A stretch of 64,000 nucleotides of DNA from Maribellus maritimus (GCF_022267315.1 NZ_JAIKLE010000010.1:62001-126000), one strand, 5' to 3'. Shown: positions 36,090 to 44,844, counted from the first letter of the stretch. Numbers and translations are program-made. Notes: generated by a model from the letters alone, not told the origin.

Positions 36090-37049
36090 ATGAAAGATAT
36101 AATAAAACCTCTTCCAAGAGAAGCCATCTACGCTGAACTTACCCCCGAAAAGCTTATGAGGAAAACGAATAAGGGTGGAAATGAAATATACATCATAACC
36201 CACCATGATTCGCCTTCAATCATGCATGAGATTGGCCGTTTAAGAGAGATTACTTTCAGAGATGCAGGAGGAGGAACCGGTAAAGATACAGATATTGACG
36301 CATACGATACAGCCGAAGTTCCGTACAAACAACTAATTGTATGGGATCCGGATGCAAGAGAAATTTTAGGTGGTTACAGATACATTCTTGGCTCAGAAGC
36401 TGCGAGAGACGAAAACGGAGAAATATCAATGGCAACGTCCCGCCTCTTTCATTTATCCAAGGAATTTATCGACGATTATTTACCGTACACACTGGAATTA
36501 GGACGTTCGTTTGTGCAGCCGGCTTACCAATCGAGTAAGGCAGGAGCCAAAGCCCTTTTTGCTCTTGATAATCTCTGGGATGGACTGGGAGCGTTAACCG
36601 TAGATCATCCTGAAATTAAATATTTCTTTGGAAAAGTAACCATGTACTCCCATTTTCATAATGAGGCGAGAAACCTGATACAGTATTTTTTTAAAAAATA
36701 TTTTAGAGATAAAGAAAACCTTGTATATCCGAAAAAACCTGTTGAGTTTGGGTATGATGCAGAGGAAATGAAAAAAGTATTCAATGGCTCAGACTACAAG
36801 GAAGATTACAAAATATTAATTCAGACGGTTCGTCAGTACGGAGAAAATGTTCCTCCACTCATCAATGCATACATGAATCTTTCACCATCGATGAAAACCT
36901 TTGGAACAGCGGTAAACGAAAAGTTCGGGGAAGTTTTGGAAACGGGGATAATTGTGACCATCGACGATATATACGAAGTAAAAAGAGACCGACATATAGA
37001 AACCTATGTAAAAGATAAGGACAACAGCCAATGGCCTGCACCGGAATAA
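36090..37049 (+). CDS. N-acyltransferase, GlsB/OlsB-like
   Basis: This 319-aa protein has a GNAT-like fold of the OlsB type, which transfers a 3-hydroxy-acyl chain from acyl carrier protein to the amino group of an amino acid. IGRLREITFRDAGGGTGKD, then YDTAEVPYKQLIVWD and ILGGYRYILG correspond to conserved OlsB/GlsB blocks, and SRLFHLS with YTLELGRSFVQP follow. In Bacteroides, GlsB makes N-acyl-glycine, the first step of glycine lipid synthesis, and GlsA adds the second chain. The amino acid used here (glycine, serine or ornithine) cannot be told from sequence. The regulator gene begins 4 bases after the stop. Confidence 0.85.
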   Translation: MKDIIKPLPREAIYAELTPEKLMRKTNKGGNEIYIITHHDSPSIMHEIGRLREITFRDAGGGTGKDTDIDAYDTAEVPYKQLIVWDPDAREILGGYRYILGSEAARDENGEISMATSRLFHLSKEFIDDYLPYTLELGRSFVQPAYQSSKAGAKALFALDNLWDGLGALTVDHPEIKYFFGKVTMYSHFHNEARNLIQYFFKKYFRDKENLVYPKKPVEFGYDAEEMKKVFNGSDYKEDYKILIQTVRQYGENVPPLINAYMNLSPSMKTFGTAVNEKFGEVLETGIIVTIDDIYEVKRDRHIETYVKDKDNSQWPAPE

Positions 37050-37053
37050 ATCT

Positions 37054-37746
37054 ATGAAATTCTACGAAAAGCATCCAAAAATACTTTTAGCCGTTGACTC
37101 TATTATTTTTGGGTTTAATGAAAATGAGAGAGAGCTAAAACTACTTATCCTTAAACGTAATTTTGAACCTGCTAAAGGCAATTGGTCGTTAATGGGTGGA
37201 TTTGTTGCTCCTGATGAAAGCATTGATGGTGCAGCCGAAAGGATTGTAAAAGAACTTACCGGGCTGGAAAACGTCTACATGGAACAACTTTTTGCTTTTG
37301 GCGGCTTAACCCGTGACCCCGGGGGCAGAATCGTTTCTGTTGCTTACTTCTCGCTGATCAAACTTAACGATTACGATAAGGAGCTGGCTAAAAAACATGG
37401 TGCTTACTGGATTTCACTTTCTGAACTGCCGGATTTAATATTTGACCACAATGAAATGGTAACAAAAGCACTCCGAAAATTAAGAATAAGAGCCCGCACA
37501 CAACCTATTGGTTTTGAGCTTTTACCTGAAAAGTTTACGATTCCCCAGCTGCAGGGCCTGTATGAAGCAATCTACCAAACTCCTTTTGACAAACGTAACT
37601 TCAGAAGAAAACTTCTTTCAATGAATTTGCTTGAAAAACTGGACGAAAAAGAAAAGGAAACCTCAAAAAAAGGAGCCTTCTACTATAAATTCAACCAGGA
37701 AAAGTATGAAGAACTTCTTTTGAAAGGATTTAATTTTGAGATTTAG
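37054..37746 (+). CDS. Nudix-domain transcriptional regulator (NrtR/AraR-like)
   Basis: This 230-aa protein has an N-terminal Nudix fold (about 8-145) and a C-terminal winged-helix domain (about 150-230, FTIPQLQGLYEAIYQTPFDKRNFRRKL). The Nudix box GGFVAPDESIDGAAERIVKELTGL keeps G49, E55, R63 and E67 but has Ile64 and Leu68 where hydrolases need Glu, so catalysis is unlikely and the domain probably binds a ligand. Related Bacteroidota regulators control sugar use; NrtR controls NAD synthesis. It lies 4 bases after the GlsB-like gene, which suggests cotranscription, but the target is unknown. Confidence 0.85.
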   Translation: MKFYEKHPKILLAVDSIIFGFNENERELKLLILKRNFEPAKGNWSLMGGFVAPDESIDGAAERIVKELTGLENVYMEQLFAFGGLTRDPGGRIVSVAYFSLIKLNDYDKELAKKHGAYWISLSELPDLIFDHNEMVTKALRKLRIRARTQPIGFELLPEKFTIPQLQGLYEAIYQTPFDKRNFRRKLLSMNLLEKLDEKEKETSKKGAFYYKFNQEKYEELLLKGFNFEI

Positions 37747-37752
37747 CAACAC

Positions 37753-37781
37753 TTTTATCGATAGTTTTTTGTCCGATAAAA
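37753..37781. terminator. Inverted repeat between convergent genes
   Basis: TTTTATCG (37753-37760) and CGATAAAA (37774-37781) form an 8-bp stem around a 13-base loop that contains a six-T run, in the 35-base gap between the Nudix regulator and the purF-type gene. It is AT-rich, so termination strength is doubtful. Confidence 0.35.
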
Positions 37782-39680
37782 TTAATATGCCCTCTCATTT
37801 TTTCCTTCAACAAAATAAATAAAGGAGGAGTTTACAACCCGGTTTCCACCCGGGGTCGGATAATTTCCGGTAAAGTACCAGTCGCCTAAATCGTTCGGGC
37901 AGGCTTTATGAAGGTTCTCAATGGATTGATAAACAATTTCCACTTCCGCTCCGCAATCATCCGGTTTTAACAATTCAGCAATTTTTGCAGAAACCTGTTC
38001 TGCCGTAAAAGGCTTGTATATTTCCCGAACATAATTTACCATTTCTTCTTTTGATAAATTCTCCTGTTCTTTGCACTTCTTGTAAACACTATCAATTATC
38101 GCCTCCTGCCCGGTTTCCTTTAACAATTCAATGGCCGCATTAAAAGCAATAAATTTATCAAGCTGGGCCATGTCAATACCGTAACAATCGGGATATCGAA
38201 TTTGCGGAGCTGAAGAAACCACAATTATTTTTTTGGGATGCAGGCGATCCAGAATTCGTAAAATACTATTTCTCAAAGTTGTTCCGCGAACAATTGAATC
38301 GTCGATGATTACCAGTGTGTCAACATCGTTTTTGATTACACCATAAGTGACATCATAGACATGGGCAACCAAATCATCGCGGCTTGCATCGTCTGCAATA
38401 AATGTTCTGAGCTTCACATCTTTAATGGCGATTTTCTCCATTCTGGGCTCAAACGAAATGATTTTTTTAATATCCTCGTTTGTTAGTGAACCGTTTTTCT
38501 TTTGAATCTCCCCAATTTTCCAGTCAACCAAATATTCCCGAACTCCTTCCATCATCCCGTAAAACGCTGTTTCTGAAGTATTCGGAATATACGAAAACAC
38601 TGTATTTTCAAAATCATAATCTACTGCCTTCAAAATCGTTGGACTAAGAAGACGTCCCAGTTGTTTTCTTTCCTGGTAAATATCCTTATCGCTTCCACGC
38701 GAAAAATAAATTCGTTCAAAAGAACATGATTTTCTTTTGTGTGGAACGCGGATCATTTCTTTGCTAATCCATCCGTCCTTTTTGATTATCAGCGCTTCTC
38801 CCGGCCCTATTTCGTTCACTTCACGTGCATGAACATCCATTACTGTTTGAATGACCGGCCGCTCGGAAGCAACCACAGCAATTTCTTCATCAAAATAATA
38901 ATACGCAGGACGAATTCCCCAGGGATCCCGAACAACAAATGCGTCGCCGTGTCCTATCAAACCAGCAATTGCATAGCCGCCATCCCAGTCTTTTGTGGCT
39001 CTCTCAAGTATATTCTGAATATCGAGATTCTTTTCAATCAGCGGAGAGATGTCGTTGTTACGATAACCTTCATTTTTGTATTTGCGAAACAACAACTGGT
39101 TTTCCTCGTCAAGAAAATGGCCAACTTTTTCTAAAGCTGTTACTGTATCAGTATAAGCTTTCGGATGCTGCCCCAATTCGATTAGTACTTTAAAAAGTTC
39201 ATCGGTATTGGTTAAGTTAAAATTACCTGCTAGCACAAGGTTTCTCGACCTCCAATTATTTTGCCGCGCAACAGGATGCACAAAATCAATGCTGTTTTTT
39301 CCAAAAGTACCATACCTTAAATGCCCCAAATACAACTCACCCGCAAATGGAAAATTTTCAGATGCCCATTCCGAATCATCGATATCTATATTATGCCTTC
39401 TTGCTTTTTTCAGGGGCTTATTTACTTTGTCGAAAATATCCTTTATCGGATTTTGCTCTACTGAACGGAAACGATTTATGTACGCGGTTCCGGGGCCCAG
39501 ATTATTTTTCACACAAACAACTCCGGCACCGTCCTGCCCTCTGTTGTGTTGTTTTTCCATTAAAAGATATAGCTTATTTAGGCCGTATTTCCAGGTTCCG
39601 TATTTCTCCTGGTAGTAGGATAACGGTTTTAACAATCGTATCAGGGCTATCCCACATTCGTGCTTAATTTGCTCACTCAT
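37782..39680 (-). CDS. Amidophosphoribosyltransferase-like protein (PurF family, long form)
   Basis: This is a 632-aa class II glutamine amidotransferase fused to a phosphoribosyltransferase domain. MSEQIKHE-CGIAL implies removal of an 8-residue propeptide to expose catalytic Cys9. NRGQDGAGVV, LYLGHLRYGTFG and AGNFNLTNTDEL follow in the glutaminase half. The PRPP motif is TLVIIDDSIVRGTTLRNSI. The enzyme would transfer glutamine ammonia to PRPP, the first step of purine synthesis. It is longer than standard PurF (about 470-500 aa) and matches the extra-long form that Bacteroidota often encode in addition to the normal one. Its start overlaps the SPOR gene by 8 bases. Confidence 0.9.
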   Translation of the reverse strand: MSEQIKHECGIALIRLLKPLSYYQEKYGTWKYGLNKLYLLMEKQHNRGQDGAGVVCVKNNLGPGTAYINRFRSVEQNPIKDIFDKVNKPLKKARRHNIDIDDSEWASENFPFAGELYLGHLRYGTFGKNSIDFVHPVARQNNWRSRNLVLAGNFNLTNTDELFKVLIELGQHPKAYTDTVTALEKVGHFLDEENQLLFRKYKNEGYRNNDISPLIEKNLDIQNILERATKDWDGGYAIAGLIGHGDAFVVRDPWGIRPAYYYFDEEIAVVASERPVIQTVMDVHAREVNEIGPGEALIIKKDGWISKEMIRVPHKRKSCSFERIYFSRGSDKDIYQERKQLGRLLSPTILKAVDYDFENTVFSYIPNTSETAFYGMMEGVREYLVDWKIGEIQKKNGSLTNEDIKKIISFEPRMEKIAIKDVKLRTFIADDASRDDLVAHVYDVTYGVIKNDVDTLVIIDDSIVRGTTLRNSILRILDRLHPKKIIVVSSAPQIRYPDCYGIDMAQLDKFIAFNAAIELLKETGQEAIIDSVYKKCKEQENLSKEEMVNYVREIYKPFTAEQVSAKIAELLKPDDCGAEVEIVYQSIENLHKACPNDLGDWYFTGNYPTPGGNRVVNSSFIYFVEGKNERAY

Positions 39681-40143
39681 AATCTATTGGATTCAACACC
39701 GGAAAATTAATTTTGTCTTTAACAACAAAAGCTGCACGATAATCGTCTTTTATTTTTTCGTACAGCTTCCATGCTTCATTTTTTGTTCTAAAATCACCTA
39801 CCCGAACCCTGAAATTTGGGGCTACAAATTTAACATGTACATTGTAATCCGGGTATTTTGATAAAAATTCAACCTTTTTATCAAATGCCTTTTCTTTGGC
39901 ATTCATATCGGAACTAAAGAATATTTCAACTCTGTAACCATCTATCCCATTCCGGTTTTTGTTGTTTTCGATGTGCCAGTTAAGCATTTTGTCAAGGCGT
40001 TCATCGCGCTCAACATTTACACGTTGTAAAATGGCAGGAGTTTTTATTTCAGCTTGTTCTTCTTCCGCCGCTATTTCACTTCCCTGAGCAAACAGCGTTT
40101 GAACAAAAAACAACATTAGAACAGATAGAAAAAGTCGTCTCAT
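39673..40143 (-). CDS. SPOR domain-containing exported protein
   Basis: This is a 156-aa protein with a signal peptide (about 1-20, FVQTLFAQG). The second half has the SPOR pattern GYRVEIFFSSDMNAKEKAF and YNVHVKFVAPNFRVRVGDF, ending with KIKDDYRAAFVVKDKI. SPOR domains bind peptidoglycan with denuded glycan strands, typical of division sites. It has an AAAGGAG ribosome site. Overlap with the PurF-type gene suggests a transcriptional link whose meaning is unclear. Confidence 0.88.
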   Translation of the reverse strand: MRRLFLSVLMLFFVQTLFAQGSEIAAEEEQAEIKTPAILQRVNVERDERLDKMLNWHIENNKNRNGIDGYRVEIFFSSDMNAKEKAFDKKVEFLSKYPDYNVHVKFVAPNFRVRVGDFRTKNEAWKLYEKIKDDYRAAFVVKDKINFPVLNPIDYE

Positions 40144-40224
40144 ATTCTCCTTTCTTGAGTGAGCAAATATAATTCAAAAACCAATACAATTATAACGGAT
40201 TTTTTCACCACCAATTGCCTGAAA

Positions 40225-40238
40225 GCTGCTTAAGCAGC
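40225..40238. terminator. Perfect 14-bp palindrome downstream of yebC
   Basis: GCTGCTTAAGCAGC is exactly self-complementary and lies 43 bases after the yebC stop. On the minus strand only TTTC follows, so it is either a weak terminator or a dimeric protein-binding site. Confidence 0.35.
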
Positions 40239-40280
40239 GTATAAAACAAAAAACAGAGACGAAACACTGTTGATAAATAA

Positions 40281-41030
40281 TTAAGATTCACTTAACGCTT
40301 CTTCCAGCTCGGGAGTTATTTCAAGGTTATGATACACGTTTTGGACGTCATCGTCGTCTTCGAGTTTCTCTATTAAACGCATAACTTTCAGGGCGTCGTC
40401 AAGATTTAGTTCTGTTGTACTATTGGGAACCCGCTGCAAATCCTGACTCTCCGTTTCCACACCAAGTTCCTCCAGTTTTTTTGAAACGTTGCCAAAATCT
40501 TCCAGCGCAGTAGTGATCATTATTAAATTATTATCTTCTTCCAGTTCTTCCGCTCCTGCGTCGATAATTTCCAACTCAAAATCTTCCAAATCCATATTCC
40601 CGGTATTTTGAACAACAAATATTCCTTTTCGATCGAATAAAAAGCTAAGCGAACCATTTGTTCCCAAACTTCCTCCATGTTTGGAAAATGCTGAGCGTAC
40701 ACTTGCAACTGACCGATTATTATTGTCGGTAAGGCATTCAACAAAAATTGCTATTCCTCCGGGGCCATATCCTTCAAATGCTACCTCTTCAAAATCCGAG
40801 GAGTCTTTATCGGCTTTGCTTATAGCTCTTTCAATAACATCTTTCGACATATTTTGCCCTTTGGCATTTTGGATTGCCTGTCGTAACCGCGGATTAGAAT
40901 CCTCATCAGAACCCCCCAATTTTGCAGCTACTGTAATTTCTTTAGAAAGTTTAGAAAACATTTTTGAACGTTTGGCATCAGCCGCTCCTTTTTTACGTTT
41001 TATAGTTGACCATTTGCTGTGACCTGACAT
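40281..41030 (-). CDS. yebC: YebC/PmpR family protein
   Basis: This 249-aa YebC-family protein has MSGHSKWSTIKRKKGAADAKRSKMFSK, the near-invariant start, then NPRLRQAIQNAKGQNMSKD and YEGYGPGG-like FEGYGPGGIAIFVECLTDN, with an acidic C-terminus (LEDDDDVQNVYHNLE). The family is known both as transcription regulators and as factors helping ribosomes through proline stretches. It is monocistronic. Confidence 0.96.
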   Translation of the reverse strand: MSGHSKWSTIKRKKGAADAKRSKMFSKLSKEITVAAKLGGSDEDSNPRLRQAIQNAKGQNMSKDVIERAISKADKDSSDFEEVAFEGYGPGGIAIFVECLTDNNNRSVASVRSAFSKHGGSLGTNGSLSFLFDRKGIFVVQNTGNMDLEDFELEIIDAGAEELEEDNNLIMITTALEDFGNVSKKLEELGVETESQDLQRVPNSTTELNLDDALKVMRLIEKLEDDDDVQNVYHNLEITPELEEALSES

Positions 41031-41178
41031 AAATTTTCACTTTTAATTCTTCTTCCCATAAAAATACAATAATTCATTTTTTTGAAAAAACAGGGAAACA
41101 GAAACTATAAATAAGAGAAAGATAAAAGTGACAAAGTCAACAAATGTCAATTGGCTTTCTTTTTGAAGCACCAGCTAA

Positions 41179-41889
41179 TCACCATCCTAAAAATAAAATA
41201 CTTGTTCCTAAAAACGCAATTACCAGACCAGCCGCAATATGCACATATTCTCCTTTGTCTTTAAAATTAAGAAACCTGGCTCCTTTGTAGCCCAGATAAA
41301 CAATACTCAACATAGTAACGATAGTAGCCAATCCAAAAATAATGGCGACCGTTGCAACTCCAACAGAACTGTGTTCAGCCGCCGGGAAAATAAGCATTGG
41401 GATAAGCACTTCGCACGGGCCAAAAACAAAAATGAGAAAAAGCATCCAAAAGGTTACATTCGATTTTTCGTTCTTATCCATATCTGCTCCACTGTCGTTC
41501 AAATGATGCATTTTGCGAATTCGCCCCGGAAGTAAAAAACTAAAAAAATGATGATGATGACCTCTTCTTTTTATATGACGAAACAAACCATAAAAGAAAT
41601 AAATGAGCCCAAATGCAAAAAGTAACCAACCGACGATTTCTCCCCGGAAAGCTTCTATTGACTCCAGTTTGCTGACGGAAATCCCCAGGGCAATTCCAAT
41701 AAAACCCAAAACCACTGAACTACTTACGTGACCGAGTCCGGAAACAAAGGTTACCCAAAGCGTTTTGGAGCGCGACCAGTTTCTGGCCTTACTTAACACG
41801 ATAAATGGAACATAGTGATCGGGGCCTAAAAGTGTATGAAAAAATCCCAAAGATGCAGCCGTAACATATAATAAATAGAGTTCGTTCAT
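41179..41889 (-). CDS. Nickel/cobalt permease-like protein (NicO/UreH type), last gene of lar operon
   Basis: This 236-aa membrane protein has about six helices and a His-rich cytoplasmic loop (RRGHHHHFF, then MHHLNDS). The first helix carries HTLLGPDHYVPF, an H-x4-DH pattern like the metal-binding helix of nickel/cobalt transporters; FGPCEVLIP is a second conserved block. It follows larB by 7 bases in an operon making a nickel cofactor, so nickel uptake is the most likely job. UreH-like or sulfite-exporter-like proteins look similar, so the ion is inferred from context. Confidence 0.78.
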   Translation of the reverse strand: MNELYLLYVTAASLGFFHTLLGPDHYVPFIVLSKARNWSRSKTLWVTFVSGLGHVSSSVVLGFIGIALGISVSKLESIEAFRGEIVGWLLFAFGLIYFFYGLFRHIKRRGHHHHFFSFLLPGRIRKMHHLNDSGADMDKNEKSNVTFWMLFLIFVFGPCEVLIPMLIFPAAEHSSVGVATVAIIFGLATIVTMLSIVYLGYKGARFLNFKDKGEYVHIAAGLVIAFLGTSILFLGW

Positions 41890-41896
41890 TTTCAGC

Positions 41897-42637
41897 TTAC
41901 TTTAATTTATTGATTAGACTGGCCTGACATGCTGCGCCAAAACCGTTGTCGATATTTACAACACTAATTCCCGCCGCGCAACTGTTTAACATTGCCAATA
42001 ACGCGGTCACTCCGCCTAAATTTGCTCCGTATCCTACACTTGTAGGAACTGCAATTACAGGTTTATCAACCAAACCTCCAACCACACTAGGAAGCGCACC
42101 TTCCATTCCGGCAACAACAATAATAACGCGAGCGCCACGAATCAATTCCAGCCGGCTAAATAAACGATGAATTCCGGCCACGCCAACATCGTAAATTCGC
42201 TCCACTTTGTTTCCTAAAAAATTGGCCGTTTCAACTGCTTCCTCTGCAACAGGAAGATCTGAAGTTCCGGCAGCAACAACTGCAATATAATCGTTGGTGT
42301 GTTTATTTGTTTTGTGATGATAAACAATGGTTTTTGCCTGAGGATTAAAAACAGCACCGGAAACAACTTCAGTTACACTTTGAAAAATTTCCTCCGAAGC
42401 TCGGGTTACCAGAATGTCAATTCCGGTTTTATACATTCTTTCGGCAATTTGTTGCACCTGTTCTTTGGTTTTACCAGCAGAATAAATCACTTCAGGAATA
42501 CCAGTCCGTTCCAATCTACTGGAATCAATTTTTGCAAAACCAAGATCTTCAATTCCCTGTTCTTTAATCTGAACCAGCGTTTCCTCCAGATCCAATTTGC
42601 CACTTTTATCACTTTTCAGCAATTCATTTACTCCCAT
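41897..42637 (-). CDS. larB: LarB, nickel-pincer cofactor biosynthesis carboxylase
   Basis: LarB (246 aa) carboxylates and hydrolyses nicotinic acid adenine dinucleotide, the first step of nickel-pincer nucleotide (NPN) synthesis. Its C-terminal half is PurE-like: VAAGTSDLPVAEEAVETA, YDVGVAGIHRLF, VIIVVAGMEGALPSVVGGL and VPTSVGYGANLGGVTALLAMLNSCA. LDLEETLVQIKEQGIEDLGFA is typical of the LarB N-terminus. It overlaps larC by 14 bases. Confidence 0.94.
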   Translation of the reverse strand: MGVNELLKSDKSGKLDLEETLVQIKEQGIEDLGFAKIDSSRLERTGIPEVIYSAGKTKEQVQQIAERMYKTGIDILVTRASEEIFQSVTEVVSGAVFNPQAKTIVYHHKTNKHTNDYIAVVAAGTSDLPVAEEAVETANFLGNKVERIYDVGVAGIHRLFSRLELIRGARVIIVVAGMEGALPSVVGGLVDKPVIAVPTSVGYGANLGGVTALLAMLNSCAAGISVVNIDNGFGAACQASLINKLK

Positions 42638-43808
42638 CTTCCAAACTTTTTAGAACCAACTCACGAACAAATTGTAACGAAACATTATTCTCAAGCGCCA
42701 GGCGTTTGCAATCTTCAAACTCCGGTTTTGTATTTACCAGTTCTCCTTTATAAAAACACTGTTTCACTTTCACGTCACCAAGAGAAGTTGTTATTGTTTT
42801 CTCTTCGCGGGGAAGCGCATCTTTTTTCAAATTCGTTTCCCGAAGTCCGATGGTACTTGTGTTTGAAAACAAAATTTGTTTCATTTTTGCGCTATCTTCC
42901 GGAGTACAAAGCACACAAAGTTTATTTGCCGGTCGTGATTTTTTCATGATGATATTTTCGATCCAAACATCGCCGGCTCCGGCATCAAAAAGCAAGTCCA
43001 TCACAAATTCATAATTTTCAGGACTTAAATCATCCATATTGCATTCAAGCAAGGTCGCATCACTTTGAATTACATCCTTGTCTTCATCAATTTCAGCCAG
43101 AAATACACGTAAAACATTGGGCACTTCAGTATCAATGGTTCCCAAACCGTAGCCGGTTTTCTGAATATCAAAATTTATTGATGAAGTAAATTCATCAACT
43201 GTCTCAGCTAAAATTGCAGCTCCTGTTGGAGTTGTTGCTTCGTACTGAACCAGACCCGCTTTTACCGGAATATTTTTCAAAATTTCGGCAGTTGCCGGAG
43301 CTGGTACCGGCATAATTCCATGTGCACATTTTACTGTTCCACCCCCTAGTTGAACCGGAGCGGAAAGAACTTTATCCACTTTCAAATAATCCAAACAAAT
43401 GGCAGCGCCAACAATATCAGCTATCGAGTCCAGTGCGCCAACTTCATGAAAATGTACTTTTTGAATGGGAATATTATGAACCTTTGCCTCTGCAACAGCA
43501 ACATGTTTAAAAATATTTAAGGCTGTTGTTTTCACCCGTTCCGGCAGCCCGGAGTCATTCACCAAAGTTTCAATATGATGCAAATGACGGTGTTTTTCAT
43601 TTTCAGGATTTTTGATTACAACATCAGCTTTAATTCCGCTGATTCCTCTTCTTTTATCCTCTTTTACTTCCAGCGAAAAACCTTCAATATTCAATTTTTT
43701 GAGCTCCGATTTTAAATACTCAGGCTCTACTCCCAAATGAATCAAAGCACCAAGATTCATATCGCCGCTAATTCCGGCAAAACAGTCGTAATACAATATT
43801 CGTTGCAT
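42624..43808 (-). CDS. larC: LarC, nickel insertion enzyme of the nickel-pincer cofactor
   Basis: This 394-aa protein inserts nickel into the pincer cofactor in a CTP-dependent reaction. Diagnostic blocks are YYDCFAGISGDMNLGALIHLG, VHFHEVGALDSIADIVGA, GGGTVKCAHGIMPVPAPATAEIL, TTPTGAAIL and LECNMDDLSPENYEFVMDLL. In Lactobacillus the protein needs a programmed frameshift between larC1 and larC2; here it is one uninterrupted frame. It lies between larE and larB. Confidence 0.95.
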   Translation of the reverse strand: MQRILYYDCFAGISGDMNLGALIHLGVEPEYLKSELKKLNIEGFSLEVKEDKRRGISGIKADVVIKNPENEKHRHLHHIETLVNDSGLPERVKTTALNIFKHVAVAEAKVHNIPIQKVHFHEVGALDSIADIVGAAICLDYLKVDKVLSAPVQLGGGTVKCAHGIMPVPAPATAEILKNIPVKAGLVQYEATTPTGAAILAETVDEFTSSINFDIQKTGYGLGTIDTEVPNVLRVFLAEIDEDKDVIQSDATLLECNMDDLSPENYEFVMDLLFDAGAGDVWIENIIMKKSRPANKLCVLCTPEDSAKMKQILFSNTSTIGLRETNLKKDALPREEKTITTSLGDVKVKQCFYKGELVNTKPEFEDCKRLALENNVSLQFVRELVLKSLEDGSK

Positions 43809-43813
43809 ATCGT

Positions 43814-44653
43814 TTAATTGGATGTATTAATCTGATCTTTTATCGCGCGGTTCAATTTTCCGGAAACCAAACCTTCGGTGTCTATCACACATTTTTCAAA
43901 TCCGAGTGAAGTTATTTTTGCAGTTATCTCGTCCTGCATCAGCACCAAACGCTCCACTTCGTCATGCGGAACCTCTATTTTTCCGTACGAATCGTAATGG
44001 CGAACCCGGACATCTGAAAAACCCAACTCGTTCAACAGATTTTCAGCATCCTCAACCTGCTGAAGTTTTTGTCGTGTAATAACGTGATTATATGGTATTC
44101 GGGAGCTAAGACACGGGCTTGCCGGTTTGTCCCAGTTGGGCAATTCAAAATACCGTGCCAATTGCCGAAGTTCTTTCTTTGCGATTTTGCAATCGGCCAT
44201 CGGTGAAAGAATCTCATGATTTGAAGCGGCTTGCAACCCCGGGCGATAATCACCAAAATCGTCAAAATTGGTTCCGTTTAATACATCGAAATCAGGATAT
44301 TTATTTTTCACCGCACTTAAATCACTGTACAAATGCTCTTTACAAAAAAAACAGCGATTCACCGGATTAACACTGTAACGCTCATCAGCAAGTTCGTTGG
44401 TTTTTATTACTTCCAACTGAATATCAAACTCGTTACAAATTTCCTGCGCCAACTCAAAATCCTTTTTCTTTAAACTCTCTGAATTGGAAATTACGCCAAT
44501 AGCATTCTCGCGTCCCTGAAATTTCCGGGCTAAAAACAGGACTAAAGTTGAATCAATCCCCCCGGAAAAAGCTACGATTGAACCTTTTCGGGATTTATAC
44601 CATTGTTCCAGGCTTTCTAATTTTTGTTGTATTTGAATCATCAGCAGCGACAT
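43814..44653 (-). CDS. larE: LarE, ATP-dependent sacrificial sulfur transferase
   Basis: This 279-aa PP-loop enzyme transfers sulfur to the carboxylated NPN precursor. The PP-loop SGGIDS is at 30-35. The sequence PASPCLSSRIPY places Cys181 where the Lactobacillus enzyme has its sacrificial sulfur-donating Cys176. RCFFCKEHLY (101-110) is another conserved pair. It is the first gene of the lar operon; an ATG at 44641 is an alternative start. Several inverted repeats lie in the promoter region before it. Confidence 0.93.
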   Translation of the reverse strand: MSLLMIQIQQKLESLEQWYKSRKGSIVAFSGGIDSTLVLFLARKFQGRENAIGVISNSESLKKKDFELAQEICNEFDIQLEVIKTNELADERYSVNPVNRCFFCKEHLYSDLSAVKNKYPDFDVLNGTNFDDFGDYRPGLQAASNHEILSPMADCKIAKKELRQLARYFELPNWDKPASPCLSSRIPYNHVITRQKLQQVEDAENLLNELGFSDVRVRHYDSYGKIEVPHDEVERLVLMQDEITAKITSLGFEKCVIDTEGLVSGKLNRAIKDQINTSN

Positions 44654-44681
44654 GGTTTTCGATTTTAGTGATTTAGATTAT

Positions 44682-44757
44682 TTGTGTTAAAAAAAGGCAA
44701 ACACAAGATTTCAAAAAAGTTACGAAGAGCATTTATTCGTCACCAATTAATCGTAAC
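44682..44757. promoter_or_regulatory. Cluster of inverted repeats between larE and miaB
   Basis: TTGTGTT (44682-44688) pairs with AACACAA (44700-44706), and GTTACGA (44719-44725) pairs with TCGTAAC (44751-44757), with a nested ACGAA/TTCGT (44722-44726/44736-44740). They lie 29-104 bases before larE in the 208-base divergent gap and could be operator dyads. The bound factor is unknown. Confidence 0.35.
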
Positions 44758-44836
44758 ACCTTTCTAAAAAAAAATAACACCACAAACATAAAAATGTTTT
44801 CCTCAGATTAAAAAAGAAGGAATCTAAAAATTCATC

Positions 44837-44844
44837 TATTTTTG
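44837..44844 (+). promoter_or_regulatory. Bacteroidota-type -7 box before miaB
   Basis: TATTTTTG matches TAnnTTTG and lies 18 bases before ATG 44862. It would give a short leader. No clear -33 box. Confidence 0.35.
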
